From Winslowiella toletana (GTDB taxonomy: Bacteria > Pseudomonadota > Gammaproteobacteria > Enterobacterales > Enterobacteriaceae): DNA of 64,000 bases. A model generated the notes under the pieces. It was not told the DNA's origin. It did no database searches and was given only the letters and a program-made list of their open reading frames with translations. The position numbers were made by a program, and so were the translations under genes. How positions within the stretch are numbered: the first letter of the stretch is position 1; every line of letters starts with the position of its first letter. Positions 25,573 through 35,561 of this stretch are shown piece after piece. Where the stretch lies: assembly GCF_032164335.1 (NCBI RefSeq), contig NZ_CP134152.1:930001-994000 (forward strand), given 5' to 3'.

Positions 25573-26545
25573 AATTATCGCGGTGACCATGGGCGATCCG
25601 GCAGGTATCGGACCGGAAATTATTATTAAATCACTGGCTGAAGGCGAGCTGTCTGGGGCATCCGCGGTGGTAGTGGGTTGCGCCAGCACCCTGCGTCGGG
25701 TGCTGAGTTTAAATATCACGCCGCAGGTGGAGCTGCGGGTAATCGATAAGGTCACTGATGCTCATTTTGCTGCGGGTATTATCAATATTATTGATGAACC
25801 GCTGGCCGATCCTGAGTCACTACAGCCGGGAGTCGTGCAGTCTGCCGCCGGTGATTTAGCGTATCGCTGCATTAAGCGCGCGACCGAACTGGCGATGGCC
25901 GGTGAAGTTCAGGCGATTGCCACCGCACCGCTAAATAAAGAAGCGCTGCATTCCGCCGGGCATCTCTACCCTGGCCATACGGAATTGCTGGCGAAGCTGA
26001 CTGACAGCAAAGATTACGCGATGGTGCTGTATACCGACCGTCTGAAAGTCATTCACGTCACGACCCATATCGCGCTGCGTAAATTCCTTGATACGCTGGG
26101 CCGCGAACGCGTGGAAACGGTAATTGGTATGGCCGATACCTTTATGAAGCGTGTCGGTTACCAGAACCCACGGATTGCGGTGGCGGGAGTCAATCCACAT
26201 GCGGGCGAAAACGGTCTGTTTGGTGATGAAGAGATTACCATTGTCGGGCCATCAGTTGAGGCGATGAAGGCGCAAGGAATAAATGTTTATGGCCCGTGCC
26301 CGCCGGATACCGTCTATCTGCAGTGTTATGAAGGAATGTATGACATGGTGGTGGCGATGTACCACGATCAGGGGCATATTCCGTTAAAATTGCTGGGCTT
26401 CTACGATGGGGTAAATATTACTGCCGGGCTGCCATTTATTCGCACCTCGGCTGACCATGGCACGGCGTTTGATATTGCCTGGACAGGTAAAGCGAAGTCT
26501 GAGAGCATGGCGATTTCCATCCAACTTGCGATGCAGCTAGCATAG
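25565..26545 (+). CDS. pdxA2: PdxA2-type 4-phospho-acid dehydrogenase (oxidative decarboxylase)
   Basis: Member of the PdxA family, 326 residues, starting at GTG 25565 after GAGGAG. VTMGDPAGIGPEI opens the protein; metal-binding histidines are in YPGHTELLA, VTTHIALR and MYHDQGHIPLK. The biosynthetic PdxA makes vitamin B6 precursor, but the position directly after a DUF1537 kinase marks it as the catabolic PdxA2, which oxidises and decarboxylates 4-phosphothreonate or -erythronate to dihydroxyacetone phosphate. Six bases separate it from the DeoR gene. Confidence 0.85.
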   Translation: MSKIIAVTMGDPAGIGPEIIIKSLAEGELSGASAVVVGCASTLRRVLSLNITPQVELRVIDKVTDAHFAAGIINIIDEPLADPESLQPGVVQSAAGDLAYRCIKRATELAMAGEVQAIATAPLNKEALHSAGHLYPGHTELLAKLTDSKDYAMVLYTDRLKVIHVTTHIALRKFLDTLGRERVETVIGMADTFMKRVGYQNPRIAVAGVNPHAGENGLFGDEEITIVGPSVEAMKAQGINVYGPCPPDTVYLQCYEGMYDMVVAMYHDQGHIPLKLLGFYDGVNITAGLPFIRTSADHGTAFDIAWTGKAKSESMAISIQLAMQLA

Positions 26546-26551
26546 GGAAAT

Positions 26552-27313
26552 ATGAAGGGACAAAGTCGCCTCGATCAGATTATGGATTATCTGAAAAGTC
26601 ATAATCTGGTCACTGTTGAACAGCTGGTTGCCGCGATTTCTGCATCGCCAGCCACTATTCGTCGTGACCTGATTAAGCTGGACCAGGAAGGGGTGATCAG
26701 TCGAACGCATGGCGGGGTGACGCTGAATCGCTTTATTCCGGCGCAGCCGACCACCATGGAGAAGTTGCAGCGTAACCTGATTGAAAAGCAGGCCATTGCC
26801 CATACCGCCGCCAGCTTTGTTAAAGCCGGTGATGCGGTAGTGCTGGATGCCGGTACGACTATGCTGGAGCTGGCGCGTCAGCTGACCCATCTGCCGTTAC
26901 GCGTGATTACCGCCGATCTGCATATCGCGCTGTTTCTCTCTGAATTCAAACAGATCGAAGTGACTATCATCGGTGGCCGCATTGATGATTCCAGCCAGTC
27001 CTGTATTGGCGATCATGGGCGTCGCCTGTTACGCAATATTTATCCGGATATCGCCTTTGTCAGCTGTAACTCCTGGAGTCTGGAGAAAGGCATCACCACG
27101 CCAACGGAAGAGAAAGCCGGGTTAAAACAGGATCTGCTGATCAACTCACGGCGGCGCGTGTTGTTGGCAGACAGTAGTAAGTACGGCTCCTGGTCGCTGT
27201 TTTGCGTTTCACCGTTGCAGACCCTGACCGATATTGTGACCGACAAGCATCTGGAAGCGGATATCCGAGAGGAGCTCGATGCGCAGGCATTTCAGCTGAC
27301 GCTGACCAGCTGA
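26552..27313 (+). CDS. DeoR/GlpR-family transcriptional regulator of the cluster
   Basis: 253 residues. The N-terminal HTH reads [20 protein letters not shown], followed by the wing [14 protein letters not shown], which is the DeoR signature. The sugar-phosphate sensing domain shows [13 protein letters not shown] and the C-terminal motif [13 protein letters not shown]. It is the third gene of the kinase-pdxA2 operon and probably represses both divergent operons until a phosphorylated intermediate binds. The palindrome at 24216-24229 is a candidate site. Confidence 0.9.
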   Translation: MKGQSRLDQIMDYLKSHNLVTVEQLVAAISASPATIRRDLIKLDQEGVISRTHGGVTLNRFIPAQPTTMEKLQRNLIEKQAIAHTAASFVKAGDAVVLDAGTTMLELARQLTHLPLRVITADLHIALFLSEFKQIEVTIIGGRIDDSSQSCIGDHGRRLLRNIYPDIAFVSCNSWSLEKGITTPTEEKAGLKQDLLINSRRRVLLADSSKYGSWSLFCVSPLQTLTDIVTDKHLEADIREELDAQAFQLTLTS

Positions 27314-27363
27314 CCAGGCGCGCAGGTGTGATACGACGTCCGATGCCTGCGCTGCTGTTCTGA

Positions 27364-28056
27364 TTAATCACTAATCAGCGGCAGAGACTGGCAAATCTCA
27401 AAAAAACTCTGCGGTATATAATTGCTGATTTTATTATCGTGACAATATTCCACAATGCCCCGTTTGCAGTTGACCCCGGCTTTTTTATAGATACTTTGGG
27501 TGATATTACACACCGTTCGTGGCGATAAGTGCAGCTTGCTTGCAATCTCCATGCTGGAAAAAGCGTGCAGAATGTAAAACAGCACCTCCCATTCACGCTT
27601 ACTGAATAGTGGCGAGGGAGGAGTGAATACCAGCGATTCGGGTAACTTGATCTTATTCAGGCTGGTCAGGATCAGATTGTCTACTGGCCTGCCATGAAAA
27701 ATCGTTCCCTGGCAAACACCGTGTTCATCAATCAGCGGATACTTATCGAAAAACCACGGTTGCAGCCACGGTCTATTTTCAAAGGGGTGGATTTCTATTG
27801 AGGTCACACGGTCGAGCAGACGCTCGACCATACGGTCGTGATTCTGGAAGGCATCCTGAAAATCGGCGGTTGGGGCGGGCAGATCGCCATCCAGCCTGCC
27901 CTCAACCGAATATTGTGCCGGCAGTGCCAGTAAGCTGTAATATTTTTTATTGGCGTAAATAAATCTTGATTGGTTATCTTTCGCTCCCCAGGGCTCACAA
28001 CTTGTTTCCCAAAAGCGAATTAACATCTGCAACGAATCCTTTAACGTTGTGCTCAT
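27364..28056 (-). CDS. PAS-like/LuxR-type HTH regulator
   Basis: 230 residues. The N-terminal half (to about 135) resembles a PAS sensor (NQSRFIYANKKYYSLLALP, later GTIFHGRPVDNL). The C-terminal third is a LuxR/GerE-type helix-turn-helix: FSKREWEVLFYILHAFSSME, then IASKLHLSPRTVCNITQSIY. ATG 28056 follows AAGGATCGCA. It lies 41 bases after the Ner-like regulator on the same strand, so the two are probably cotranscribed. Target unknown; convergent with the DeoR gene. Confidence 0.75.
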   Translation of the reverse strand: MSTTLKDSLQMLIRFWETSCEPWGAKDNQSRFIYANKKYYSLLALPAQYSVEGRLDGDLPAPTADFQDAFQNHDRMVERLLDRVTSIEIHPFENRPWLQPWFFDKYPLIDEHGVCQGTIFHGRPVDNLILTSLNKIKLPESLVFTPPSPLFSKREWEVLFYILHAFSSMEIASKLHLSPRTVCNITQSIYKKAGVNCKRGIVEYCHDNKISNYIPQSFFEICQSLPLISD

Positions 28057-28097
28057 TGCGATCCTTGCTCCATGACTGTCTTTTGCCGTACAGGGAA

Positions 28098-28403
28098 TTA
28101 CTCGGTGAGCAGCTCAGAGGCATCTATCTGCTGTTCCGGTTGATCCTTTTCCCGGACGCGCCGGCGAATCAGCCTGCCTTTAGGATCAAAAAAGCGACTT
28201 GGCCAGATTTCCTGCGGCGGAATACCAATGGCATTGGCAATGATGATTTCACCTCGCGGCCAGGGGCGAATCAGGGTATTGCCCAGCGTGCTGGCTGATA
28301 AGCCATTCTCGCGTGAGAGTCGTGCCAGTGAACCTTTCGCTTTGCGCACGGCAGCCAGAATATCCTGCCGGTGCCAGTCATGTTTAGCCGTTCTGACGTC
28401 CAT
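28098..28403 (-). CDS. Ner/Nlp-family helix-turn-helix regulator
   Basis: 101 residues from ATG 28403, preceded by AGAGGAATAAAT. The DWHRQDILAAVRKAKGSLARL and SASTLGNTLIRPWPRGEIII segments, followed by IPPQEIWPSRFFD, match the winged-helix Ner family that includes phage Mu Ner and chromosomal SfsB/Nlp. Chromosomal members were found as activators of maltose genes. Upstream codons to 28475 lack family similarity. Divergent from the cupin gene across 183 bases, which hold no obvious further gene. Confidence 0.8.
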   Translation of the reverse strand: MDVRTAKHDWHRQDILAAVRKAKGSLARLSRENGLSASTLGNTLIRPWPRGEIIIANAIGIPPQEIWPSRFFDPKGRLIRRRVREKDQPEQQIDASELLTE

Positions 28404-28586
28404 ATTTATTCCTCTTCCTGAAAAGATTTTTTTCTGAGGGCGATCTTTCCTCGATCGGTTTACGGTTGCTGTCACTCATGATAGCGTTTGTTGAGAGATC
28501 TTTTATTAAAGTTAATGTGATTTAATATCGATTTTTAGCTGACGTCTAGTTCAATAATTACTCTATCTGGAGAAGGAAGGGGCGCT

Positions 28587-28973
28587 ATGATCATTTTTTC
28601 TGATTTCGCTGATGGAAAAGCGAGTAAAGATGCGTTAGTGGGAATTTCAATTACGCCAATGATTAACAAGCCGGGACTGAATGCTTATGGCACTACGCTG
28701 AAAAGTGGGGAACGGATAGGCTGCCACAGCCATGCTGAAGGAGAAGAGTGGTATGTCATGCTGTCAGGCGAGGGAGAGATATGGACGGCGGATGTGGTTG
28801 ATAATAATCTGACAGACATCAGGACCGATAAAATCAGTAAGGGATCCGTTTTCTGTATTTATCCTGATACCGCGCATCAACTGCTGGCGAAAACCGATAT
28901 CGAATTAATCTTTTTGTGTCCTGAGTCACATTTAACTACCGATCGGACATTATTTGCGGATTTAATTAATTAA
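28587..28973 (+). CDS. Small cupin-domain protein
   Basis: 128 residues forming one cupin barrel: ERIGCHSHAEGEEWYVMLSGEGEI holds the first motif (Gly, two His, Glu), and FCIYPDTAHQLLAKTD the second with its His. A metal site is therefore likely. ATG 28587 follows GGAAGGGGCGCT. No signal peptide. Single-domain cupins of this kind have no fixed function; the gene is divergent from the Ner-like regulator, which may control it. Confidence 0.75.
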   Translation: MIIFSDFADGKASKDALVGISITPMINKPGLNAYGTTLKSGERIGCHSHAEGEEWYVMLSGEGEIWTADVVDNNLTDIRTDKISKGSVFCIYPDTAHQLLAKTDIELIFLCPESHLTTDRTLFADLIN

Positions 28974-29002
28974 CTTGTGAATAATAACAACTCTACTCAT
29001 TC

Positions 29003-29028
29003 ACCCTCTCCCAACAACAGGAGAGGGT
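29003..29028. repeat. Hairpin between cupin gene and speD
   Basis: ACCCTCTCC (29003-29011) and GGAGAGGGT (29020-29028), a 9-base stem with an 8-base loop between convergent genes. No U-run on either strand. It may end both transcripts. Confidence 0.5.
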
Positions 29029-29035
29029 AAAAGAA

Positions 29036-29845
29036 TTAAAGAGTTTTTAATCCTACCAGCGGAATATTTCGCGCATAGTAAATTTCACGCATCTCTTTCC
29101 ACAGCAAATCGGTGATACGTTTGTGCTCTTGCGCTGACAAATCTTCCGGTTTGGTGTTAAACAGATAGTGTTTGAGATCGAACTCTTTCAGTAACATCTT
29201 GGTATGAAACATGTTTTCCTGATAGACATTGACATCCATCATGTCATACATCGACTTCATATCTTCCGACATAAAGTTCTGAATCGAGTTAATCTCATGA
29301 TCGATAAAGTGTTTCACCCCGTTCACATCACGGGTAAAGCCGCGTACGCGATAATCGATGGTGACGATATCGGACTCCAGCTGGTGGATCAGATAGTTCA
29401 GCGCTTTAAGTGGTGAAATGACGCCGCAGGTTGAGACTTCAATATCGGCACGGAAGGTGCACAGTCCACCCTCGGGATGACTCTCCGGATAGGTATGGAC
29501 GCAGATATGGCTCTTATCCAGATGCGCAACCACCGAATTAGGCAGCGGGCCAGGATGCTCGGAGTTATCGATATCACGCGGATCAATCGGCTCTTCACTC
29601 ACCAGAATGGTGACGCTGGCACCCTGAGGTTCGTAATCCTGACGAGCGATATTCAGCACATTCGCGCCAATTATCGAGCAGGTTTCGCTCAAAATTTCAG
29701 TCAGACGATTGGCGTTGTATTGCTCATCAATATAGGCAATGTATCCGTCGCGCTCTGCAGCGGTATTCGCATAGCAAATATCATAGATACAAAAACTCAG
29801 GCTTTTTGTCAGGTTGTTGAAGCCATGTAGTTTCAGCTTTTGCAA
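29036..29845 (-). CDS. speD: S-adenosylmethionine decarboxylase proenzyme
   Basis: Makes decarboxylated S-adenosylmethionine, the aminopropyl donor for spermidine. 269 residues, five more than E. coli at the C-terminus (VGLKTL tail). The bacterial class 1A motif [18 protein letters not shown] includes the Lys-Ser site where self-cleavage produces the pyruvoyl group, followed by [13 protein letters not shown]. It starts 28 bases after speE, forming the usual speE-speD operon. Confidence 0.97.
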   Translation of the reverse strand: MQKLKLHGFNNLTKSLSFCIYDICYANTAAERDGYIAYIDEQYNANRLTEILSETCSIIGANVLNIARQDYEPQGASVTILVSEEPIDPRDIDNSEHPGPLPNSVVAHLDKSHICVHTYPESHPEGGLCTFRADIEVSTCGVISPLKALNYLIHQLESDIVTIDYRVRGFTRDVNGVKHFIDHEINSIQNFMSEDMKSMYDMMDVNVYQENMFHTKMLLKEFDLKHYLFNTKPEDLSAQEHKRITDLLWKEMREIYYARNIPLVGLKTL

Positions 29846-29873
29846 TTTAGTTCACCCCCTTATAAATGCCTGG

Positions 29874-30737
29874 TCAGCTTGCGTCTGACAGTGCATTCAG
29901 CAGATATTGTGGCAGGGCAAAGCTGCCAGTATGGATTGCCGAATTATAATAACGGCAGGTTAAACCCGCTGCATCAAGACGTGCTTGCAGCGTTGCGCTA
30001 TCGAGCTGGCGCAAAGCGGGATTGTCGCTCGCCCAGGCAAAGGTCATGATGCCGCCGTAGTAAGTCGGTATCGCTGCCTGATAGAAACTGACATCGCTAA
30101 AATAATGACCCAATTTACGATGGCTGTTAATTGCCTCATCCTGTTGCAGGAAGCAAACGCCATTCTGCGCCACGAAGATGCCATTTTCATTAAGGCAGCG
30201 GTGGCAACCAGCATAAAATTCAGAGGTAAATAAACTTTCGCCAGGACCGATAGGATCGGTACAGTCGGAGATAATCACATCAAATTTTTCACTGGATTGA
30301 TTAACGAAGTTAACGCCGTCATCAATTACCAGCTTAAAACGCGGGTCCTCATAGGCTCCGGCACTGTGATTCGGCAGATATTGCTTACAGAAGTTAACCA
30401 CACCCGCGTCGATTTCGACCATGGTTATCTGCTCGATATTTTTATGACGGCTGACTTCGCGCAGCATTGCGCCATCGCCACCACCAATAATCAGCACCTT
30501 CTTTGCCGCACCGTGCGCCAGCAGAGGCACATGGGTCATCATTTCATGATAAATAAACTCATCGCGTTCGGTAGTTTGTACCACGCCGTCAAGCGCCATA
30601 ACGCGACCCAGCGCTGCATTTTCAAAGATAATCAGATCCTGATGTTCGGTCTTTTCTCGATACAGTTCTTTATCGACAGAGAAGTACTGTCCGAAACCGG
30701 CATGAAGCGTTTCATACCACATTTCATTTTGGGCCAT
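29874..30737 (-). CDS. speE: Spermidine synthase
   Basis: Transfers an aminopropyl group from decarboxylated SAM to putrescine; cytoplasmic. 287 residues from ATG 30737 ([19 protein letters not shown]) after GGAGATCCCACC; in-frame upstream codons to 30779 are not conserved. [14 protein letters not shown] and the [14 protein letters not shown] segment are the nucleotide and polyamine sites. First gene of the speED operon. Methylthioadenosine released here is the substrate of MtnN encoded at 58089-58784. Confidence 0.97.
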   Translation of the reverse strand: MAQNEMWYETLHAGFGQYFSVDKELYREKTEHQDLIIFENAALGRVMALDGVVQTTERDEFIYHEMMTHVPLLAHGAAKKVLIIGGGDGAMLREVSRHKNIEQITMVEIDAGVVNFCKQYLPNHSAGAYEDPRFKLVIDDGVNFVNQSSEKFDVIISDCTDPIGPGESLFTSEFYAGCHRCLNENGIFVAQNGVCFLQQDEAINSHRKLGHYFSDVSFYQAAIPTYYGGIMTFAWASDNPALRQLDSATLQARLDAAGLTCRYYNSAIHTGSFALPQYLLNALSDAS

Positions 30738-30843
30738 GGTGGGATCTCCAAAGTAATAGCCATGAAAAATGGGCGGCACATGATAGCTAACTCTGACCGT
30801 GGTTGCACGGTCAAATATTCAACAGAAAGGCAATGGCGGCGGG

Positions 30844-31191
30844 CTATTTCACGTAGGCAAGCAGGCTGAGAGAGTCACGCGCCAGAGATTTACACTTTTT
30901 GTCATTAGTGATGGCAATACCGCTCAGATCGCGGTAGCTATCCTCGCCAAGCGCTTTCATGTTGTAACTGGCGTAATTGGTTAAATCCCAACGGTTTTGT
31001 TGGGCAAAAAACATCAATGCTTTGCGAATCTGCGCATCAGGTAAATCCTGATAGCCGCAGTCATTTTTCAGATAGACAAAAACCGCAGTTAAATCAGCCA
31101 GATCTTCGGCTTCCGATTCGCTCAGAGCAAAGCTGGTGGAGGAGAAGCCAAGAAGCCCGGTAAGTAACAGGACCTTGATGCTTTTCTTCAT
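30844..31191 (-). CDS. yacC: YacC family exported protein (PulS/OutS-like)
   Basis: 115 residues, the length of E. coli YacC. The N-terminal MKKSIKVLLLTGLLGFSSTS and SFALSES cleavage region form a Sec signal peptide. The mature part (ESEAEDLADLTAVFVYLKND ... GEDSYRDLSGI) with two cysteines matches the pilotin-like PulS/OutS family. Its cellular role is not established, although related proteins guide type II secretins to the outer membrane. It lies upstream of speE as in E. coli. Other in-frame starts at 31203 and 31230 are less likely. Confidence 0.92.
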   Translation of the reverse strand: MKKSIKVLLLTGLLGFSSTSFALSESEAEDLADLTAVFVYLKNDCGYQDLPDAQIRKALMFFAQQNRWDLTNYASYNMKALGEDSYRDLSGIAITNDKKCKSLARDSLSLLAYVK

Positions 31192-31322
31192 AATTCGTCT
31201 CATAAAGTTGCAATTAACTGACGTTAGCACAGTTAGACTCAGCGTTCAGGCAATTTTAGCCACTAAATCTGTTCAACAGCCAATTTCATCCGTTTATGAC
31301 ACTATGGTCAGTCTGATTAAAC

Positions 31323-31353
31323 TTGACCTTACCGCCGGGTGAAGGTTTAAGCT
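31323..31353 (+). promoter_or_regulatory. CueR-type copper-responsive promoter of cueO
   Basis: TTGACC (31323-31328) and TAAGCT (31348-31353) are separated by 19 bases, the elongated spacer of MerR-family promoters. The spacer contains ACCTTACC...GGTGAAGGT, a near-perfect inverted repeat like the E. coli copA and cueO sites. Confidence 0.88.
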
Positions 31354-31387
31354 GCGCGATAACTTTTTGACTATAAAGGATGCGATG

Positions 31388-32977
31388 ATGTTACGCCGTG
31401 ATTTTCTCAAGCTGAGTGCCACACTCAGTGCTGCCGGTGCGCTGCCGCTCTGGAGTCGTTCGCTGATGGCGGCAACGCGCCCGATGCTGCCTGTTCCTGA
31501 GTTGCTGAGTGCCGACCCGCGTGGGGAGGTCACCTTAACCGCCCAAAGTGGTTTTTCGCTGTGGAATGGCAAGAAAGTGCCAAGCTGGGGCTATAACGGC
31601 AATCTGCTGGGGCCGGCGCTGCAACTTGAGCGCGGTAAACCGATTAGCGTAAATATCGATAACAAGCTGCCGCAGGCCACTACCGTGCACTGGCATGGGC
31701 TGGAAGTGCCGGGAGCCGTCGACGGTGGCCCGCATGCGCGAATCGAGCCGGGCCAGCAGCGCACGGTCAGCTTCACTCCCGATCAGCCCGCGGCAACCTG
31801 CTGGTTTCATCCACATCAACACGGACAGACTGGCTATCAGGTCGCGCAGGGACTGGCAGGGCTGGTGATTCTGAAAGATAAAGACAGTGAAGCACTGTTA
31901 CTGCCTAAACTGTGGGGAATCGACGACATTCCACTGATTTTGCAGGATAAGCAACTGAGCGCCGACGGCAGTAAGATTGATTATCAGCTGGATGTCATGC
32001 GTGCGGCGGTAGGCTGGTTCGGCAATCTGATGCTGACTAACGGCGTACAGTATCCGCAGCATGCGGTGCCGCGCGGCTGGTTGCGCCTGCGCTTACTCAA
32101 CGGCTGTAATGCCCGTTCGTTAACTATTGCTACCAGCGATCATCGTCCGCTGTATGTTATTGCCAGCGACGGAGGATTGTTAAGCGAACCGGTTAAAATC
32201 ACTGAGCTATCGATGCTGCCGGGTGAACGCTTTGAAGTACTGGTTGATACCAAAGACGGTAAACCTTTCGATCTGGTGACGTTACCGGTGCGACAAATGG
32301 GCATGACATTGACGCCTTTCGATCAGCCGCTGCCGTTGTTAAACGTTATGCCACTGAATATCCAGGCCAGCGGTGAGCTGCCGGATAAGCTGGTGGATAT
32401 GCCCGTGCTGCCTGCGGTGGAAGGCATCACCAATCGCTGGTTACAACTGATGATGGATCCGCAACTCGACAAGCTGGGTATGCAGGCGCTGATGCGCAAA
32501 TACGGTAATAAAGCGATGGCCGGAATGGGCATGGATGCGCATCACGGCACAGATGACGCAGGATCTGCCGCCAGCCACGATCACAGCGCAATGCCGGTGA
32601 AAGAGAGTGATAAACAGGAAGCGGCGTATGACTTCCGTAATGGCAATAAAATCAACGGAATGCCATTTGATATGCATAAGCCGATGTTCGCTGCCAAATT
32701 AGGTGATTATGAAAAGTGGACAATTTCAGGTGAGGGCGACGCCATGCTGCATCCTTTCCATATTCATGGCACTCAGTTTCGAATCCTGTCTGAAAATGGT
32801 AAGCCGCCACAGCCGCACCGCAGCGGCTGGAAAGACACGGTGCGGGTTGAAGGCTGGCGTAGCGAGGTGCTGGTGCGCTTTAACTATGTCGCCAATGCTG
32901 AAAATGCCTATATGGCGCATTGTCATCTGCTGGAACATGAAGATACCGGAATGATGCTTGGGTTTACCGTCAGTTAA
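31388..32977 (+). CDS. cueO: Multicopper oxidase CueO
   Basis: Periplasmic cuprous oxidase that protects against copper. The start [20 protein letters not shown] is a Tat signal (RRDFLK). Copper ligands are complete: [30 protein letters not shown] and [13 protein letters not shown]. About 529 residues; ATG 31385 is an equally good neighbour start. The region corresponding to the E. coli methionine-rich copper-binding insert (roughly residues 375-420) has few methionines and is instead rich in His, Asp, Ser and Ala ([18 protein letters not shown]). A CueR promoter precedes it. Confidence 0.96.
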   Translation: MLRRDFLKLSATLSAAGALPLWSRSLMAATRPMLPVPELLSADPRGEVTLTAQSGFSLWNGKKVPSWGYNGNLLGPALQLERGKPISVNIDNKLPQATTVHWHGLEVPGAVDGGPHARIEPGQQRTVSFTPDQPAATCWFHPHQHGQTGYQVAQGLAGLVILKDKDSEALLLPKLWGIDDIPLILQDKQLSADGSKIDYQLDVMRAAVGWFGNLMLTNGVQYPQHAVPRGWLRLRLLNGCNARSLTIATSDHRPLYVIASDGGLLSEPVKITELSMLPGERFEVLVDTKDGKPFDLVTLPVRQMGMTLTPFDQPLPLLNVMPLNIQASGELPDKLVDMPVLPAVEGITNRWLQLMMDPQLDKLGMQALMRKYGNKAMAGMGMDAHHGTDDAGSAASHDHSAMPVKESDKQEAAYDFRNGNKINGMPFDMHKPMFAAKLGDYEKWTISGEGDAMLHPFHIHGTQFRILSENGKPPQPHRSGWKDTVRVEGWRSEVLVRFNYVANAENAYMAHCHLLEHEDTGMMLGFTVS

Positions 32978-32993
32978 CGTATAGTCTATTTTG

Positions 32994-33050
32994 CCCTTTA
33001 TTAAGACGACGCTCTCAAAATATCGTCAGGATTAATAAAGGGTTTTCTTT
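32994..33050 (+). terminator. Terminator after cueO
   Basis: CCCTTTATTAA (32994-33004) pairs with TTAATAAAGGG (33032-33042), with an inner GACGA/TCGTC stem, followed by TTTTCTTT. The remainder of the 32978-33325 gap is AT-rich (33050-33290) and probably holds the promoter of the next gene; no other gene is seen. Confidence 0.85.
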
Positions 33051-33325
33051 ATATAATTTTGAATTAAATATCGGCACTGCTTTATTTAACTTTCGTTTAT
33101 GGTAAGTCTTATTTATGTGTTTTATTATCATTCCACCTGTAAGAATGTTTAACACGCTAACTAATAAGCTTGCAAGGCTAATAATATGGGTGTGGTATTC
33201 TGACAGGGCTATTTATTATTAACTCTATACGGAAATTATCGATGACTTTTGCAAGGGTTATTACTTTTACCTTGTTGCGTTAATAACGATAATTGTCAAT
33301 TAAGACAGAGAAGGAAAGGATCCCA

Positions 33326-33952
33326 ATGATGAAACATATTATTCCATCGTTGTTACTGACGATCGGGATTACTGGTGCCTCTTCAGCCAGTAGCTCCACA
33401 ACAGAAATGTGGCGAGAGCCACAGCCGATGGTCAAAGAAGGAAAGCATTACAGTCTGATTATAGATCGTGGGGAGTTGCAAAAAGCGCTCAGGACTACAA
33501 AAAATGAATATCTGTTTTCCGAAAAAGGAGCTGGCGTTAAACCGCTGATTCTGGTGGGTACGCCAGTAGAAATTACCGAGTTTCTGCTTAAAAATGAAAC
33601 TCGGGGTATTGAAAACGATATCACTGAATTGCCCGATATCTATATGGGGATCACTAAATATGTCCCGGGAAAGCGTTTTATCGGTTTATTTCCATTGAAT
33701 GACTTACTGATAACGGCGGTGGAACAGATCCAGAAGTTTCATCCCGGTAGCATCGTTACGGATGCCGCGGGTATTCCGGGTGATCTCAAAGGGCTGTATG
33801 AAACTCTGGAAAAGCTACCGGAGAACCAAAAAGAGAGCGGTCAGATTCTTTATATAAAGTTCAGTTATCTGCCGGAGGATGGGATGACGAAAATCGGCAG
33901 TAAAACCATTAGTTTCAGCAATATCCTGAAAAAAATGCAGCAAACATCCTGA
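33326..33952 (+). CDS. Putative secreted protein of unknown function
   Basis: 208 residues that I do not recognise. It begins MMKHIIPSLLLTIGITGASS, a Sec signal peptide with probable cleavage after Ala-Ser-Ser. The mature part starts with TTEMWREPQPMVKEGKHYSL, looks alpha/beta, has no cysteine and no evident enzyme motif; VGTPVEITEFLLKN and GKRFIGLFPLNDLL are its most ordered segments. Start ATG 33326 (or 33329) follows AAAGGATCCCA. It occupies the place of E. coli gcd together with the next gene. The long AT-rich upstream region suggests acquisition or its own regulation. Confidence 0.6.
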   Translation: MMKHIIPSLLLTIGITGASSASSSTTEMWREPQPMVKEGKHYSLIIDRGELQKALRTTKNEYLFSEKGAGVKPLILVGTPVEITEFLLKNETRGIENDITELPDIYMGITKYVPGKRFIGLFPLNDLLITAVEQIQKFHPGSIVTDAAGIPGDLKGLYETLEKLPENQKESGQILYIKFSYLPEDGMTKIGSKTISFSNILKKMQQTS

Positions 33953-33970
33953 CGTCATTCTGCCTGACGG

Positions 33971-34006
33971 CTATTCCGCTCGCGGCTTTATGCCGCGAGC
34001 GGATAG
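33971..34006. terminator. Long hairpin between convergent genes
   Basis: CTATTCCGCTCGCGGC (33971-33986) pairs with GCCGCGAGCGGATAG (33992-34006) with one bulged base and a 5-base loop. It sits between the secreted-protein gene and the convergent PLP-enzyme gene and could serve both, though neither side has a strong U-run. Confidence 0.6.
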
Positions 34007-34015
34007 TGACAGGAA

Positions 34016-35299
34016 TCAGGCAAGTTCCAGCGCCAGACGCAAATCCTCTATCAAATCATCTTTATTCTCAATACCAATCGACAGGCGAATGGTCGATGCG
34101 CTGATACCAATACGATCACGTACTTCAACCGGCACCCCGGAGTGGGTGGTGCTGGCCGGGTGACTGGCGAGAGACTCCGTGCCGCCGAGGCTGACTGCCA
34201 GCTTAAACAGCTGTAGTGCATTGAGGAAACGGAATGACGCCGCCTGACCGCCGCGTAAATCGAAAGAAAAGGTCGAACCTGCGCCACTGCACTGGCGGCT
34301 GAAGGTTTTACCGGCAGCTGACTGTGGATCAAGGAATGAGAGATAATGAATATTTTCTACTTTGGCGTGGTCGCGCAAAAAAGTCGCCACCGCTTCGGCA
34401 TTGCTGTTAGCACGTTCCATGCGCAATGACAGCGTTTCCAGAGAACGTCCTATCATCCAGCAAGAGTGTGGATCAAGCTGGGTACCGATAGCTCCACGCA
34501 GCGATTTTATCTGACCGACCAGCTTTTTGCTGCCGAGTACCGCGCCAGCAATCAGATCCGAATGGCCGCCAACATATTTGGTCAGTGAGTAGATGGAGAG
34601 ATCGGCACCGTGCTCAAGTGGGCGCTGAAACACCGGGCCCAGCAGGGTGTTGTCGCAGGCGATAATCGGGCGATAACCCTGCTGCTGCGCGATATTATCA
34701 GCAACGCGGCTAATCATCGCCACATCAACCAGACTGTTGGTCGGATTGGCCGGTGACTCAATCAGAATCACGGCAACCCGGCCCTTTTTGACCGCTTCAT
34801 CCGCTGCCGCCTGCACTGACGCCTGATTGACGCCGTCGGAGAAGCCGACGCTGGCAACATTGAGATTGCTGAAGGTTTTACTCAGCAGGGTTTCGGTGCC
34901 GCCATACAACGGCTGCGAGTGCAGGATGACATCGCCCGGTTTTACCAGCGCCAGTAAGGTTGTGGAAATCGCAGACATTCCTGATGAGAACAGCGCGCCG
35001 CTTTCAGTGCGTTCATAGACCGCCAGCCGATCTTCAACAATCTCACTGTTGGGATGATTAAAACGCGAATAAACCAGCCCTGATGAACTGCCAGCCGGGG
35101 GTTCACGGCGGCCGGAAACATAATCGAAGAAATCACGCCCGTCTTCAGCGGTGTTAAACACAAAGGTTGAGGTCAGGAACACCGGCGGTTTAACCGCGCC
35201 TTCGGACAGCGCTGGATCATAGCCATAATTCAGCATCTGCGTTTCAGGCTGCAGTTCACGATTGCCGAGGTGGGTTTTTTTAGAGTGTGAAGAAGTCAT
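34016..35299 (-). CDS. Cystathionine gamma-synthase family PLP enzyme (methionine gamma-lyase-like)
   Basis: PLP-dependent enzyme of the Cys/Met metabolism family, 427 residues from ATG 35299 after AGGAGACCGA. The PLP lysine is in [27 protein letters not shown] and YGGTETLL bind the cofactor phosphate. The long N-terminal segment before [18 protein letters not shown] and the [20 protein letters not shown] motif fit the annotated cystathionine gamma-synthase family protein group rather than E. coli MetB or MetC. It may make or cleave sulfur amino acids; the reaction cannot be assigned from sequence. Divergent from hpt. Confidence 0.82.
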   Translation of the reverse strand: MTSSHSKKTHLGNRELQPETQMLNYGYDPALSEGAVKPPVFLTSTFVFNTAEDGRDFFDYVSGRREPPAGSSSGLVYSRFNHPNSEIVEDRLAVYERTESGALFSSGMSAISTTLLALVKPGDVILHSQPLYGGTETLLSKTFSNLNVASVGFSDGVNQASVQAAADEAVKKGRVAVILIESPANPTNSLVDVAMISRVADNIAQQQGYRPIIACDNTLLGPVFQRPLEHGADLSIYSLTKYVGGHSDLIAGAVLGSKKLVGQIKSLRGAIGTQLDPHSCWMIGRSLETLSLRMERANSNAEAVATFLRDHAKVENIHYLSFLDPQSAAGKTFSRQCSGAGSTFSFDLRGGQAASFRFLNALQLFKLAVSLGGTESLASHPASTTHSGVPVEVRDRIGISASTIRLSIGIENKDDLIEDLRLALELA

Positions 35300-35443
35300 T
35301 CGGTCTCCTGCCATGGCGGCATGTGTTAACTCGATATTTTGAGCATAAGCTAGCATGCAGGAGAAGTGACTGATAAATGAATTAATGGTCTAAGTTTAAA
35401 ACCATTTTCACAATTTAATGTTATTTTTTATGGTTTTAGCAGT

Positions 35444-35459
35444 CCATCCATCTGGATGG
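35444..35459. promoter_or_regulatory. Inverted repeat between the PLP-enzyme gene and hpt
   Basis: CCATCC-ATCT-GGATGG in the divergent intergenic region (35300-35561). Possible operator. I looked for MetJ boxes (AGACGTCT repeats) and saw no convincing match. Confidence 0.35.
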
Positions 35460-35561
35460 CGCATCCGGCATCTCTGATCAATTGCCGTTGCGCAACAGCA
35501 TGCTTCAGCGCTGAAATGTGATAGACTGCCTCGCTTTCCTGACGCAACCAATCTGAATGCT

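Noticed and set aside
35400-35470. MetJ (met box) sites before the PLP-enzyme gene
   Set aside because: Only an inverted repeat CCATCC/GGATGG is seen; tandem AGACGTCT-like octamers are absent.
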